Assembly (NCBI GenBank): GCA_024508935.1
Contig: JANINW010000027.1
Coordinates: 130,655-194,654, forward strand
DNA from: Flavipsychrobacter sp.
GTDB taxonomy: Bacteria; Bacteroidota; Bacteroidia; Chitinophagales; Chitinophagaceae
Reading direction: 5' to 3'
Length of the DNA: 64,000 bases
Shown here: piece by piece, positions 18,796-26,684 of the stretch
Position numbering within the stretch: the stretch's first letter is position 1
How the letters are laid out: each line of letters starts with the position of its first letter
The notes under the pieces: generated by a model
Databases searched by the model: none
Seen by the model: only the letters and a program-made list of their open reading frames with translations
Told to the model about the DNA's origin: nothing
Made by a program: the position numbers and the translations under genes

Positions 18796-19680
18796 TTAAT
18801 GACTACTCAGTTCTTTGTAGAGTATTTTCACAAGGCCGTCGGCAAGGCCTATTTTAGGTACGTAAATTTCTTCTGCATTGGCCCAGCGCATAATGGCTAT
18901 ATATATCTGCAGGGCGGGCACTATTACATCTGCACGGTCGCCGCGCAGGTTATACAGGTGCTTTCTTTCTTCAAATGTATTATTGCTGAGTTCTTTGTGA
19001 TAGTCTTTCAACAATTCCAGCGATAGTGGCTTGCCTTCTTTGCGTTTGGAGATGGAGAACACTTTGTTGATATTACCACCGCTACCAATAGCTTCCAGTG
19101 GCTGAAAATCTTTGGTATACGTTTTTATATACCATTTCATATGTTCCCATTGCTCGTCTGTTACCTTATTGTTCAACAGGCGTATGGTACCTATATTGAA
19201 TGATTCTTTGAACACGATGTGGTTATCTGCAAACAGCGTAACCTCTGTACTGCCACCGCCTACATCTATATACAGGTAAGATTTATCACTCAGTAGTTTT
19301 TCGGCGATATGTGTTTCGTATATCACATTGGCTTCTTCCTGCCCCGTGATGATGTTTACTTCTATACCTGTTTGTTTCTTTATTTCTGCCAGTATCTCTG
19401 TACCGTTAGATGCATCGCGCATGGCAGATGTGGCACAGGCTTTCACACCTTCCACTTTATACAGGTCCATCAGCAGGCGGTAAGCCTTTATGGTATCTAT
19501 CAAGGCCTTTTTCCTGTCGTCGCCTATGCAGCCTTTTTCAAACACGTCGAAACCCAGGCGCAGGGGTATGCGCAATAAATTCAGTTTAGTGAAATCTACA
19601 CTACCGTCTTTATAAACCGATGTTTCCGTTATCAGCAGGCGGGCAGCATTCGAACCAATATCTATAGCAGCAAGTATCAA
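18796..19680 (-). CDS. ppx: Exopolyphosphatase, Ppx/GppA family
   Basis: A 294-residue ASKHA-fold phosphatase that hydrolyses terminal phosphates of polyphosphate (or pppGpp in the GppA branch). Key motifs are AAIDIGSNAARLLI at the N-terminus and YIDVGGGSTEVTLF near residue 140. It is short, with only the two core domains and no C-terminal HD-like extension. It starts three bases after the ppk1 stop, so it is translated from the same mRNA; the pairing strongly supports a role in polyphosphate turnover rather than GppA activity. Confidence 0.9.
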   Translation of the reverse strand: MILAAIDIGSNAARLLITETSVYKDGSVDFTKLNLLRIPLRLGFDVFEKGCIGDDRKKALIDTIKAYRLLMDLYKVEGVKACATSAMRDASNGTEILAEIKKQTGIEVNIITGQEEANVIYETHIAEKLLSDKSYLYIDVGGGSTEVTLFADNHIVFKESFNIGTIRLLNNKVTDEQWEHMKWYIKTYTKDFQPLEAIGSGGNINKVFSISKRKEGKPLSLELLKDYHKELSNNTFEERKHLYNLRGDRADVIVPALQIYIAIMRWANAEEIYVPKIGLADGLVKILYKELSSH

Positions 19681-19683
19681 CCG

Positions 19684-21753
19684 TTAGTATTCCTTTTTAT
19701 GCAAATATCCGTAAATAGCCACTTGAGAACGCACCTCCGGTTCATTTTCTTTTCGCACCACATAGCGGTTGCGCTGCTCGTTATCCAATATACGGCCTTT
19801 CACATTTTCGGCAAGCTGTATGTTCAATATATCAATAAGTTCTTTCTGTATTTCAGGCTCATATACAGGGCATGCCGTCTCTACCCTATGGTCCAGGTTG
19901 CGCACCATCCAGTCGGCAGATGATATATATACTTTAGGGTTGCCTTCGTTGTGAAAAACAAATACACGGCCATGCTCCAGGTATTCATCGATAATGCTGA
20001 TGGCCTGTATATCTTTTTTAAACACTTTTTGCTTTGTATAGGCACAACAACTGCCACGCAGTATCATCTTAATATCTACACCCACTTTTGCTGCTTCATA
20101 TAGCTTGCTTATCAGCACCTGGTCTACCAGGCTGTTGGATTTAATAATAATAGATGCCGGTTTCTTCTTTTTTGCCGTACGTATCTCTTTGTTGATAAGG
20201 TCTACAAATGTTTTGCGCATATTCACCGGGGCCACCGGCAGTGTAGTACATGCCTTCAGGCTTTCCAGTTTTGGCCTTGGCGATTCAAGGAAAGTAAAAA
20301 TGCGGTTGATATCTGCCAGTATATTTCGGTTGGTGGTCAGCAGGCAGAAATCGCCGTAATACTGTGCCGTATTCTCGTTGAAATTGCCGGTAGAGACAAA
20401 ACCATATTGGCGGGTTTTATTGAACTCTCTTTTCTTGATGACACATATCTTAGCATGTACCTTCATATTGGGTAATCCCAATACTACTTTCACGCCTTCT
20501 TCTTCCAGCCGCGTCTTCCACTGCAGGTTGGCCTCTTCATCAAAGCGGGCCCGCAGTTCCAGCATCACGGTTACCTGCTTGCCGTTACGCACGGCATTTA
20601 TCAGTGCATTCACCACCTTCGAATCTTTTGCCAGGCGGTAGGCTGTAATTTTTATGCTCTGCACAAATGGGTCTATGGCCGCCTCGCGCAGCAGGTCTAT
20701 TACCGAATCGAAAGAATGGTAGGGAAAGTTCAGCATCACATCGCGCTTGTCCATCACCTCCATGATACGGCAGGGCTGTTTCAGCAAAGGATGTACAAAT
20801 GCGCCTGGGCGTGGCTGCAGGTTGGCAAACACGCTGGCCGGGAAGTTCATGAAATCTTTGAAGTTATGTATCCGCCCGCCGGGTATCAGGTTATCTTTCT
20901 TCGACAGGCTGAGGCGTTTGATAAGGTACTCCAGCAAGGGTGTATCAATATGACGGTCGAAGACAAAACGTGTGGCGCGGCCGCGCTTACGGTTCTTCAG
21001 GCCTTTTTCCAGTTCGTCTATCAGGTTGGTGTTTACATCATTATCTATTTCCAGTTCCGCATCGCGCGTTACCTTGATGATATAACCCATAAAACGGTTG
21101 AACCCGAAAGGAGCAAACAGGTGCGGCAGGTTGAAGCGGATAATATCTTCCAGCAGGATGATGTCTTTTTCTTTCCCTTCTGAAGGTAATATCACAAACC
21201 TGGGCAAAACCTTGGTGGGTATCTCTATCAGCGCATAGCGCTGCAGCATAGGGTTGGATGTTTCGCCCAGCACACAGGCCAGGTAGATAGATTTATCGCG
21301 CAGCAGGGGTATATGCGGTATACTTTCTATCATCAGCGGGATGATCTGCGTACGCACTTTATTATCGAAATATGCTGCTACAAATTCCTTTTGGGCTTTG
21401 GTAAGCTGCTTCTCATTCTTGATGAATATCTTTTTCCGTTCCAGCTCGTCAATGATACCTGCATACACTTTATCAAATTCATTTTGCTGGTCTATTACTA
21501 TATCCTGTATCTCGGAAAGTATCTTATCGGGATTTGTCTCGAGGTGTACCCGCGCCGATTTGCCCAGCCGTATCATCTTGTTGAGCGTGGCCACCCGCAC
21601 CCGGAAAAATTCATCGAGATTGTTGGAGAATATACCTAAGAAACGAAGGCGGTCGTATATATGGTTAGAAGGGTCTTTGGCCTCCTGCAGTACTCTTGCA
21701 TTAAATGATAACCAGCTTATGTCGCGTATGATGAATTGCTTGGCAGATTTCAA
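19684..21753 (-). CDS. ppk1: Polyphosphate kinase 1
   Basis: A 689-residue PPK1 that makes polyphosphate from ATP through an autophosphorylated histidine. It begins with the family N-terminal block (FIIRDISWLSFNARVLQEA) and continues with FLGIFSNNLDEFFRVRVA, SIKITAYRLAKDSKV, the catalytic phospholipase-D-like KVHAKICVIKKRE and the second YLEHGRVFVFHNEG segment. Full length and intact. It is the first gene of a ppk1-ppx pair on the minus strand; the 86-base spacer upstream separates it from the rfaE2 gene. Confidence 0.97.
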   Translation of the reverse strand: MKSAKQFIIRDISWLSFNARVLQEAKDPSNHIYDRLRFLGIFSNNLDEFFRVRVATLNKMIRLGKSARVHLETNPDKILSEIQDIVIDQQNEFDKVYAGIIDELERKKIFIKNEKQLTKAQKEFVAAYFDNKVRTQIIPLMIESIPHIPLLRDKSIYLACVLGETSNPMLQRYALIEIPTKVLPRFVILPSEGKEKDIILLEDIIRFNLPHLFAPFGFNRFMGYIIKVTRDAELEIDNDVNTNLIDELEKGLKNRKRGRATRFVFDRHIDTPLLEYLIKRLSLSKKDNLIPGGRIHNFKDFMNFPASVFANLQPRPGAFVHPLLKQPCRIMEVMDKRDVMLNFPYHSFDSVIDLLREAAIDPFVQSIKITAYRLAKDSKVVNALINAVRNGKQVTVMLELRARFDEEANLQWKTRLEEEGVKVVLGLPNMKVHAKICVIKKREFNKTRQYGFVSTGNFNENTAQYYGDFCLLTTNRNILADINRIFTFLESPRPKLESLKACTTLPVAPVNMRKTFVDLINKEIRTAKKKKPASIIIKSNSLVDQVLISKLYEAAKVGVDIKMILRGSCCAYTKQKVFKKDIQAISIIDEYLEHGRVFVFHNEGNPKVYISSADWMVRNLDHRVETACPVYEPEIQKELIDILNIQLAENVKGRILDNEQRNRYVVRKENEPEVRSQVAIYGYLHKKEY

Positions 21754-21839
21754 AACTTTACCTCTTGGTTTACAATCTCCTGTAAAATTAAACCATGCAT
21801 CTTACCTGCCATATAGCCAGCCGGCAGGAAACATAAAGT

Positions 21840-22331
21840 TTACAATTTCTTAATGGTATCGATAAGGCTGCTGGTAGAATAACCCTGCACGAACGGTATG
21901 ATCTCTACCCTGCCGCCATGTGCCTGCACATAGTCTGCACCCACTATGGTATCTATGTTGTAATCACCGCCTTTTACCAGTACATGCGGGCGTACCAGTT
22001 CTATCAAGTCTTTAGGGGTATCTTCGTCAAACAGGCATACGGCATCTACGCACAATAGCGATGCCATCTGGAACAACCTGTCTGCTTCGGTATTAATGGG
22101 CCTGTCAGGGCCTTTCAGTCTTTTTACAGAGGCATCGGTGTTGAGGCCTACCACCAGTACATTGCCCATATCGGCAGCTTGGGCTATAAGGTCTAAATGC
22201 CCGTGGTGCAGTATATCGAAACAGCCATTGGTAAAAACCACTTTCTTACCCAAAGACTCCCAAACATTGCGCTGCTTCAGCAAAGCATCTTTACTGAATA
22301 TCCTGTGCTGTATCCATTCCTGCTTGTGCAT
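21840..22331 (-). CDS. rfaE2: D-glycero-beta-D-manno-heptose 1-phosphate adenylyltransferase (RfaE2/HldE C-domain type)
   Basis: A 163-residue cytidylyltransferase-like enzyme that forms ADP-heptose for lipopolysaccharide or capsule. The nucleotidyltransferase signature VVFTNGCFDILHHGHLDLI is at residues about 31-49, with GLNTDASVKRLKGPDRPIN and LVKGGDYNID later. It lacks the kinase domain of HldE, as in the two-gene form of the pathway; no separate kinase is in this window. Its first 41 bases overlap the end of the preceding membrane-protein gene in a different frame, so the two are probably co-translated. Confidence 0.9.
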   Translation of the reverse strand: MHKQEWIQHRIFSKDALLKQRNVWESLGKKVVFTNGCFDILHHGHLDLIAQAADMGNVLVVGLNTDASVKRLKGPDRPINTEADRLFQMASLLCVDAVCLFDEDTPKDLIELVRPHVLVKGGDYNIDTIVGADYVQAHGGRVEIIPFVQGYSTSSLIDTIKKL

Positions 22332-23304
22332 CGTGTTGCCTCCTGTTATAAACGGGTAAAATAATAAGTGCTGCTATACCAAGTATCAGCACTACGCCTA
22401 CCTGCCCCAGCCACGAGGCCCAGCCAAATGCCTGGCCCTGTGCCGTAGCTATACCGTAAAATACTAAAATTTGCGCTACCAGTAAAGTATAGGCGCCGAT
22501 ACCACCTTGTGTGGCTATCATACCTACACTGCCAAATACCAGCACTACCAATGCTACCGATACAGACAGGTGCGCCGTTGCCGGCAGGCTCCAGAAACCA
22601 ATAACTACCTGCAGCAAATACATGCTCCAGATAAGCACGGTATAGCCTATGAATTGCCCGCGCTTCTGCAATTGTAAGATAGATTTTACACCATCGCCAA
22701 GCCCTTTTATGAACTGCCCGATTTTAGAATGTTTGAATTTGCGGTACACCATTACCAGCGCTACGATCAATACTACCAGGGCAATGACGGCGATGACCAG
22801 GCTGCTGCTTTTTTCTGCTACTTTTTCCAGCAGCCCTTTGGCATAGGTGCCAATCACATCGGCCTGCAATAAAAAGGCCAGAACCGTAATTACCCCCAGG
22901 CACAGTACATCAAAAGCGCGCTCTGCCACTATGGTACCTATCATCTTATCGGCAGGTACCTTTTCATAGCGCGCCAGCACCGTGCACTTGGCTACCTCGC
23001 CTGCACGGGGCAATGCCAGGTTGGCAATATAGCCTACCAATACTGCCAGTGTTGTGTTCATGGTAGTGGGGCGGATCTGCATGGGTTCCAGCATCAGCTT
23101 CCAGCGCAGCGCGCGGAACAGGTGCGAAAGAAAACCAACAAAGAAAATGGGGATGAACAACCAGTAGTTGACGCTCTTGATGGCATCGAACATTTCGGCC
23201 TTGTCTTTTTCAGACAGCTGGCCGAACATGTAAAAGATAATGGCTACTCCTAATCCTAAAAAAACGATGTACTGAATGAGGGTAACCAGTGTCTTTTTAC
23301 TCAT
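22291..23304 (-). CDS. Lysylphosphatidylglycerol synthase-like/flippase-type membrane protein (UPF0104/YbhN family)
   Basis: A 337-residue polytopic membrane protein with about eight hydrophobic segments. The family pattern FFVGFLSHLFRALRWKLML, GYIANLALPRAGEVAKCTVLARYEKVP and MIATQGGIGAYTLLVA marks the aminoacyl-phosphatidylglycerol synthase transmembrane (AglD/YbhN) family. No aminoacyl-transfer domain is attached, so lysyl transfer is unlikely; the family is often thought to move lipids or lipid-linked sugars. It lies 17 bases after panD and overlaps rfaE2 by 41 bases, forming a panD-flippase-rfaE2 operon. Confidence 0.85.
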   Translation of the reverse strand: MSKKTLVTLIQYIVFLGLGVAIIFYMFGQLSEKDKAEMFDAIKSVNYWLFIPIFFVGFLSHLFRALRWKLMLEPMQIRPTTMNTTLAVLVGYIANLALPRAGEVAKCTVLARYEKVPADKMIGTIVAERAFDVLCLGVITVLAFLLQADVIGTYAKGLLEKVAEKSSSLVIAVIALVVLIVALVMVYRKFKHSKIGQFIKGLGDGVKSILQLQKRGQFIGYTVLIWSMYLLQVVIGFWSLPATAHLSVSVALVVLVFGSVGMIATQGGIGAYTLLVAQILVFYGIATAQGQAFGWASWLGQVGVVLILGIAALIILPVYNRRQHDAQAGMDTAQDIQ

Positions 23305-23321
23305 AACTGTAAAGATAAGCT

Positions 23322-23666
23322 TTACAATTTATTACCTTCTTTAGGGAAAATAACTGCAGGATTGTATTTTTTAGCCTCTTCAAAATCCATGTGGGCATAA
23401 GAGATAACGATAACCGTATCGCCAACAGAAATGCGGTGCGCAGCAGGGCCGTTCATGCATATCATACCACTGCCTCTTTTACCTTTTATTACATAGGTTT
23501 CCAGGCGCGCGCCATTGTCCATGCTCAGTACCTGTACCTTCTCGTTCTCTATCAGGTTGGCGGCGTCCATCAGGTCTTCATCAATAGTGATGCTGCCTAT
23601 ATAATTAAGATTTGCTTCCGTAATTTTTACGTGATGCAGTTTCGACTTCAATACTTCTATTTGCAT
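23322..23666 (-). CDS. panD: Aspartate 1-decarboxylase
   Basis: A 114-residue pyruvoyl enzyme that makes beta-alanine for pantothenate and CoA. The self-cleavage site Gly24-Ser25 is clear in [10 protein letters not shown], and NGAR and [19 protein letters not shown] complete the family signature. I start at the ATG at 23666 ([16 protein letters not shown]), the usual PanD start. The -7 promoter box ends only seven bases before this ATG, so the transcript may be leaderless. First gene of a small minus-strand operon. Confidence 0.97.
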   Translation of the reverse strand: MQIEVLKSKLHHVKITEANLNYIGSITIDEDLMDAANLIENEKVQVLSMDNGARLETYVIKGKRGSGMICMNGPAAHRISVGDTVIVISYAHMDFEEAKKYNPAVIFPKEGNKL

Positions 23667-23673
23667 AGCGGCG

Positions 23674-23681
23674 CAAAGGTA
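23674..23681 (-). promoter_or_regulatory. panD promoter -7 element
   Basis: TACCTTTG on the minus strand, matching TAnnTTTG. The ATG follows after seven bases, where transcription is expected to begin, so a leaderless mRNA is likely. Confidence 0.6.
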
Positions 23682-23753
23682 CAAAACCTATATGAAGTGC
23701 CCGCATTGATAATTGCAATGTATTTATATGGATAGCTGCAAGGCACAAAATAA

Positions 23754-23777
23754 AAAGGGCTGCCATGGCAGCCCTTT
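23754..23777 (-). terminator. Terminator of the rpsF-rpsR-rplI operon
   Basis: A 24-base palindrome (AAAGGGCTGCC arms) just after the rplI stop, followed on the minus strand by a T-rich run (TTTTTATTTTG). Confidence 0.88.
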
Positions 23778-23800
23778 ATGCAATATGTAATCAATGTTTA

Positions 23801-24247
23801 TTATTCGCCTACTACTTCAAATTCAATTTCCAGTACGTTTTCTTTACCGAAATCGATCTGAGCTTTGTGTGTACCGGCTTCTTTTACTTCATCCAGCAGG
23901 GTGATGCGGCGGCGGTCAATTTCATAACCTTTCTGCTCGCGGATAGCACGTGCCAGTTGTATAGAAGTTACAGAACCGAATATTTTACCACTGGTACCGA
24001 TCTTAGCACCCAGTTTCACAGGGCTTGATTTCAGTACTTCAGTAACCTTAGCTATTTCGGCCATCAGTTTTGCTTCACGCTTAGCCATTTGTTTCTGGCG
24101 CTCCTGCATAATTTTCAGGTTGCCGCCATTGGCTTCGATAGCATATTTCTGAGGTATTAGGTAGTTGCGGGCATATCCCGGTCTTACATCTACCAGCTCA
24201 TGGGCACTGCCCAGGTTGTCTACGTCTTTTATTAATATTACTTGCAT
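23801..24247 (-). CDS. rplI: Ribosomal protein L9 (bL9)
   Basis: A 148-residue large-subunit protein with the two-domain pattern of bL9: VILIKDVDNLGSAHELVDVRPGYARNYLIPQKYA at the N-terminus, a long charged connecting helix, and a C-terminal domain containing GKIFGSVTSIQLARAI. It is the last gene of the operon, eight bases after rpsR, followed by a strong terminator. The gene order rpsF-rpsR-rplI is the widely conserved one. Confidence 0.98.
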   Translation of the reverse strand: MQVILIKDVDNLGSAHELVDVRPGYARNYLIPQKYAIEANGGNLKIMQERQKQMAKREAKLMAEIAKVTEVLKSSPVKLGAKIGTSGKIFGSVTSIQLARAIREQKGYEIDRRRITLLDEVKEAGTHKAQIDFGKENVLEIEFEVVGE

Positions 24248-24255
24248 GGCTTATT

Positions 24256-24522
24256 TTACTTTAAAAGGTCAGTAACATAAGGCAACAGTGCCATCTGGCG
24301 TGCCTTCTTTACAGCTTGTGCTACTTTGCGCTGGAATTTCAGCGAGTTGCCGGTAATACGGCGAGGCAGCATTTTGCCCTGGTCGTTAACAAATTTTTTC
24401 AGGAACTCGGCATCTTTATAATCGATGTATTTGATGCCCATTTTCTTGAAGCGGCAGTATTTTTTCTGGCGCCTTTCTACGCGCGTAGAAGTAAGAAATT
24501 TTATATCGTTTTGCTTTGCCAT
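24256..24522 (-). CDS. rpsR: Ribosomal protein S18 (bS18)
   Basis: An 88-residue small-subunit protein. [36 protein letters not shown] and the final [20 protein letters not shown] segment (here [16 protein letters not shown]) are typical of bS18. It is 23 bases downstream of rpsF and pairs with S6 in the 30S platform; the S6:S18 complex is the expected ligand of the operon leader. Confidence 0.98.
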   Translation of the reverse strand: MAKQNDIKFLTSTRVERRQKKYCRFKKMGIKYIDYKDAEFLKKFVNDQGKMLPRRITGNSLKFQRKVAQAVKKARQMALLPYVTDLLK

Positions 24523-24545
24523 TGTTGATCGTTTTTTAAGGATGA

Positions 24546-24905
24546 TTAAGCTGTTACAGCTTCTGCCATTTTATTACGTTTCCTGCCGTTATAAGCTACA
24601 GCATATTTATCCAGGCGGGTGATCATGTGACGCATCAGATTTTCATCGCGGTTCATCTGGATCTCCAGTTTCGCGTTTACATCTGAAGCAGCTTTGTACT
24701 CCATTACCCAATAAATACCGGTAGTTTTTTTAGCTATGGGATAAGCCAGTGAACGGAGGCCCCATGCATCCTGGTGTACGATCTCGCCACCATTTTCTTT
24801 GATGAAGTCTGAAAACTTCTTCTGAGCTGCTTTATAATCATCTTCAGCCAGTACCGGCGTGAAAATAACCATCAGCTCATAGCTTTGAAGGTTTTGTGTT
24901 GCCAT
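24546..24905 (-). CDS. rpsF: Ribosomal protein S6 (bS6)
   Basis: A 119-residue small-subunit protein: [48 protein letters not shown] and [23 protein letters not shown] are the usual bS6 blocks. It is the first gene of rpsF-rpsR-rplI. A structured 5' leader of about 85 bases and a good promoter lie immediately upstream. Confidence 0.98.
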   Translation of the reverse strand: MATQNLQSYELMVIFTPVLAEDDYKAAQKKFSDFIKENGGEIVHQDAWGLRSLAYPIAKKTTGIYWVMEYKAASDVNAKLEIQMNRDENLMRHMITRLDKYAVAYNGRKRNKMAEAVTA

Positions 24906-24938
24906 AAAAAAATTAAGTTGTTTAAAAAAAATCCCTCA

Positions 24939-24978
24939 GCCCGGCAGCAACGCTGGATACCCTTTCGGGCAGCCGGGC
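24939..24978 (-). promoter_or_regulatory. Structured rpsF leader RNA (candidate S6:S18 autoregulatory element)
   Basis: In the minus-strand RNA an outer stem GCCCGGC/GCCGGGC encloses two small hairpins, CCC-GAAA-GGG and CAGC-GTT-GCTG, giving a compact junction between the promoter and the rpsF start. S6:S18-binding leaders are known upstream of rpsF in many bacteria; whether this fold is the same motif is inference. A run of eight A/T bases follows before the start codon. Confidence 0.5.
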
Positions 24979-24992
24979 ATATTTTGGGAACG

Positions 24993-25026
24993 CAAAGGTA
25001 AGACAAAAATCGTTTCAAATGGCAAA
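24993..25026 (-). promoter_or_regulatory. rpsF operon promoter
   Basis: Minus-strand TTTG (25023-25026), 22 bases, then TACCTTTG (24993-25000). This fits the Bacteroidota promoter pattern, with a spacer one base longer than the usual range. Confidence 0.65.
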
Positions 25027-25136
25027 ATTGCTCAATAACTTGATGTCTCAGTTAAAAAAGCCCCATATAGAGGACATGCAGGCCTGCCAGCAATACATTG
25101 CAAATATATACATATTCAAAAAGTTAATTTACAAGC

Positions 25137-25168
25137 ATTGAGCCATTAAGCCACTCAGCCATTGAGCA
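25137..25168. repeat. Four tandem 8-base repeats upstream of ssrA
   Basis: Four consecutive imperfect copies of an 8-base unit with consensus ATTnAGCC (variants include ATTGAGCC and ACTCAGCC). The array ends seven bases before the ssrA -7 box, in the region where the -33 element would be expected. Confidence 0.7.
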
Positions 25169-25175
25169 ATTGTCG

Positions 25176-25183
25176 TATCTTTG
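25176..25183 (+). promoter_or_regulatory. ssrA promoter -7 element
   Basis: TATCTTTG matches TAnnTTTG. The mature tmRNA starts at 25235, so about 45 bases of precursor would be removed. No TTTG -33 box is seen at the usual distance; the tandem repeat occupies that place. Confidence 0.55.
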
Positions 25184-25234
25184 CGCCAGTTCTTTGACAA
25201 TAGTACCCTTCACAAAAATACTGTTATCAAAACC

Positions 25235-25603
25235 GGGGCCGACTGGTTTTGACAGCATAGGGCAGGGTAAGTAAGCATGTCGTGCGTTGGATAATTAGCA
25301 CGTAAATCTGAATATTCAACTATTAAATGGCGAATATAACTACGCCATGGCTGCCTAATTTAATTTAGAGCAACCATTTTGGCCGCAGACGGGCTTTTGC
25401 CTGTTGACGCTCCTGCCGCCTAACTCATCCTTCAACAGGATAGTACCTGCATTCGCTGTGGTGCCGGTATGAAACTCAAAGCAGATAAGGAAAAGGTAAG
25501 TTTGCCCGGTTCTGGCCTTTTCCCGACAATCGATTCCGGGATACACATGTAGAAAGCTTATCGGGCATATGTTTGGACGCGGGTTCGACTCCCGCCGGCT
25601 CCA
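25235..25603 (+). ncRNA. ssrA: Transfer-messenger RNA (tmRNA)
   Basis: A one-piece tmRNA that rescues stalled ribosomes and tags nascent proteins. The 5' end GGGGCCGACTGGTTTTGACA and the 3' T-arm/acceptor GGGTTCGACTCCCGCC-GGCTCC are diagnostic. The acceptor stem GGGGCCG (25235-25241) pairs with CGGCTCC (25596-25602), leaving A25603 as discriminator; CCA is not encoded. The tag reading frame runs 25329-25358, beginning at a GGC resume codon and ending GCT GCC TAA, giving GEYNYAMAA. The ORF that reads the reverse strand here is spurious. Confidence 0.96.
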
Positions 25604-25613
25604 CAAGAATGAT

Positions 25614-25633
25614 GGCCTGCTGCAAAGCGGGCC
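25614..25633 (+). terminator. ssrA terminator
   Basis: Stem GGCCTGC/GCGGGCC (one G-U pair) with a 6-base loop, followed by TTTTTTA, 10 bases after the tmRNA 3' end. Confidence 0.85.
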
Positions 25634-25653
25634 TTTTTTATTTTATTCAATCT

Positions 25654-25661
25654 TAGCTTTG
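25654..25661 (+). promoter_or_regulatory. -7 element of the GNAT gene
   Basis: TAGCTTTG matches TAnnTTTG and ends seven bases before the ATG at 25669, again suggesting a leaderless or nearly leaderless transcript. Confidence 0.5.
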
Positions 25662-25668
25662 CAGCGCT

Positions 25669-26190
25669 ATGATACCCGATTTTCACCCCATTCTGGAAAA
25701 TGATATTGTTGCCTTATACCCATTGCAGGAGCGTGATTTTGATGAAATGTTTGCTGTAGCTGCCGACCCGAAAATATGGGAGCAACATCCCTACAAAGAC
25801 CGATGGAAGGAAGATATATACCGTGTATTCTTCAATGCCAGCATGAAAAGCAATGGTGCATTCAAAATTGTAGATAAACGTAATGGTGCAGTAATAGGAG
25901 GCACGCGTTTCTATGAATATGATGCAATAGAAAACAGCGTGGCGATCGGTGGTACTTTTTATGCCGCCAGCTATTGGGGGACAGGTATCAATAAACAGAT
26001 AAAATACCTGCTGCTTGACCATATCTTCAATTATGTATCAAAAGTGTATTTTTTTATTGATGAACGTAATATTCGTTCACAAATAGCTATCGACCGATTA
26101 GGTGCTGTAAAAACAGGGGAAAAACCTAGGGGTGACCACATGATAGATTATGTGTATTGTATAACCAAAACAGCGTGGCTGCAAAAGTAA
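25669..26190 (+). CDS. GNAT family N-acetyltransferase (RimJ/RimL-like)
   Basis: A 173-residue acetyltransferase that would transfer acetyl from acetyl-CoA to an amine. The pattern VALYPLQERDFDEMFAVAADPKIWEQHP at the N-terminus, IGGTRFYEYDA, then YWGTGINKQIKYLLLDHIF (acetyl-CoA-binding region) and IDERNIRSQIAIDRLGAVKTG belongs to the RimJ/RimL-type GNAT group. The substrate cannot be read from the sequence. It is a single gene downstream of ssrA, with its own promoter. Confidence 0.85.
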   Translation: MIPDFHPILENDIVALYPLQERDFDEMFAVAADPKIWEQHPYKDRWKEDIYRVFFNASMKSNGAFKIVDKRNGAVIGGTRFYEYDAIENSVAIGGTFYAASYWGTGINKQIKYLLLDHIFNYVSKVYFFIDERNIRSQIAIDRLGAVKTGEKPRGDHMIDYVYCITKTAWLQK

Positions 26191-26225
26191 CAGCACTAAC
26201 ATACTGCCTGTTTCACCCTTACTAT

Positions 26226-26630
26226 TTACCTGGAGAATTTCTTCATAGCTTCCGGGCTTACAGGCGTAAAAAAGTTGACCAGGTTTCCATCCGGGTCGCG
26301 AAATAGGAGGGAACGGTTTCCCCAGGGCATTGTTGTCGGCCCCTGAATAAGATTTGGCTGAACAAGTCCAGCAATGTTATTATATATAGCATCCACATCG
26401 TTTACCATAAATTCAATAATTGCCGACCGGTTATGGGCTGCTTCTGCCACCTCTCCACCTCCAAAAAAGGCTAAAGTGCGTGTGCTGCCGATTGCCAGTG
26501 TAGCAGACTCACTAAGTATTTCTGCAAAGTCTTCGGTGTATTTTACCCCGGTAATTCCGGTTACCTGCTCATAAAACCCAAGCAGTTTATTTACATCGGC
26601 TGTAATGATACGAATTGAAACGAGATTCAT
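26226..26630 (-). CDS. VOC superfamily (glyoxalase-like) protein
   Basis: A 134-residue single vicinal-oxygen-chelate domain with two beta-alpha-beta-beta-beta modules: VSIRIITADVNKLLGFYEQVTGI and the C-terminal GPTTMPWGNRSLLFRDPDGNLVNFF, which is the common PWG-x-RD-PDGN ending. Metal ligands typical of the family are only partly obvious, so a resistance or lyase role is uncertain. It is 54 bases downstream of the WYL regulator on the same strand and is probably co-transcribed with it and controlled by it. Confidence 0.82.
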   Translation of the reverse strand: MNLVSIRIITADVNKLLGFYEQVTGITGVKYTEDFAEILSESATLAIGSTRTLAFFGGGEVAEAAHNRSAIIEFMVNDVDAIYNNIAGLVQPNLIQGPTTMPWGNRSLLFRDPDGNLVNFFTPVSPEAMKKFSR

Positions 26631-26684
26631 GTTTTTGCTTTAAAGTGTTCTTGTTAAAGCAAAGGTCCGGGCCGCTTAGGACAA

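Larger units (their letters stand above)
24906..25234. other. Divergent spacer between rpsF and ssrA
   Basis: This 329-base gap holds no gene that I can support. From left to right it contains the rpsF leader fold, the rpsF promoter, an AT-rich stretch with no clear signal (about 25027-25136), four tandem 8-base repeats (25137-25168) and the ssrA -7 box (25176-25183). Confidence 0.7.

Noticed and set aside
25355..25606. Minus-strand frame reading WSRRESNPRP...
   Set aside because: It is the antisense of the tmRNA 3' half; this translated T-arm pattern is a well-known spurious protein.
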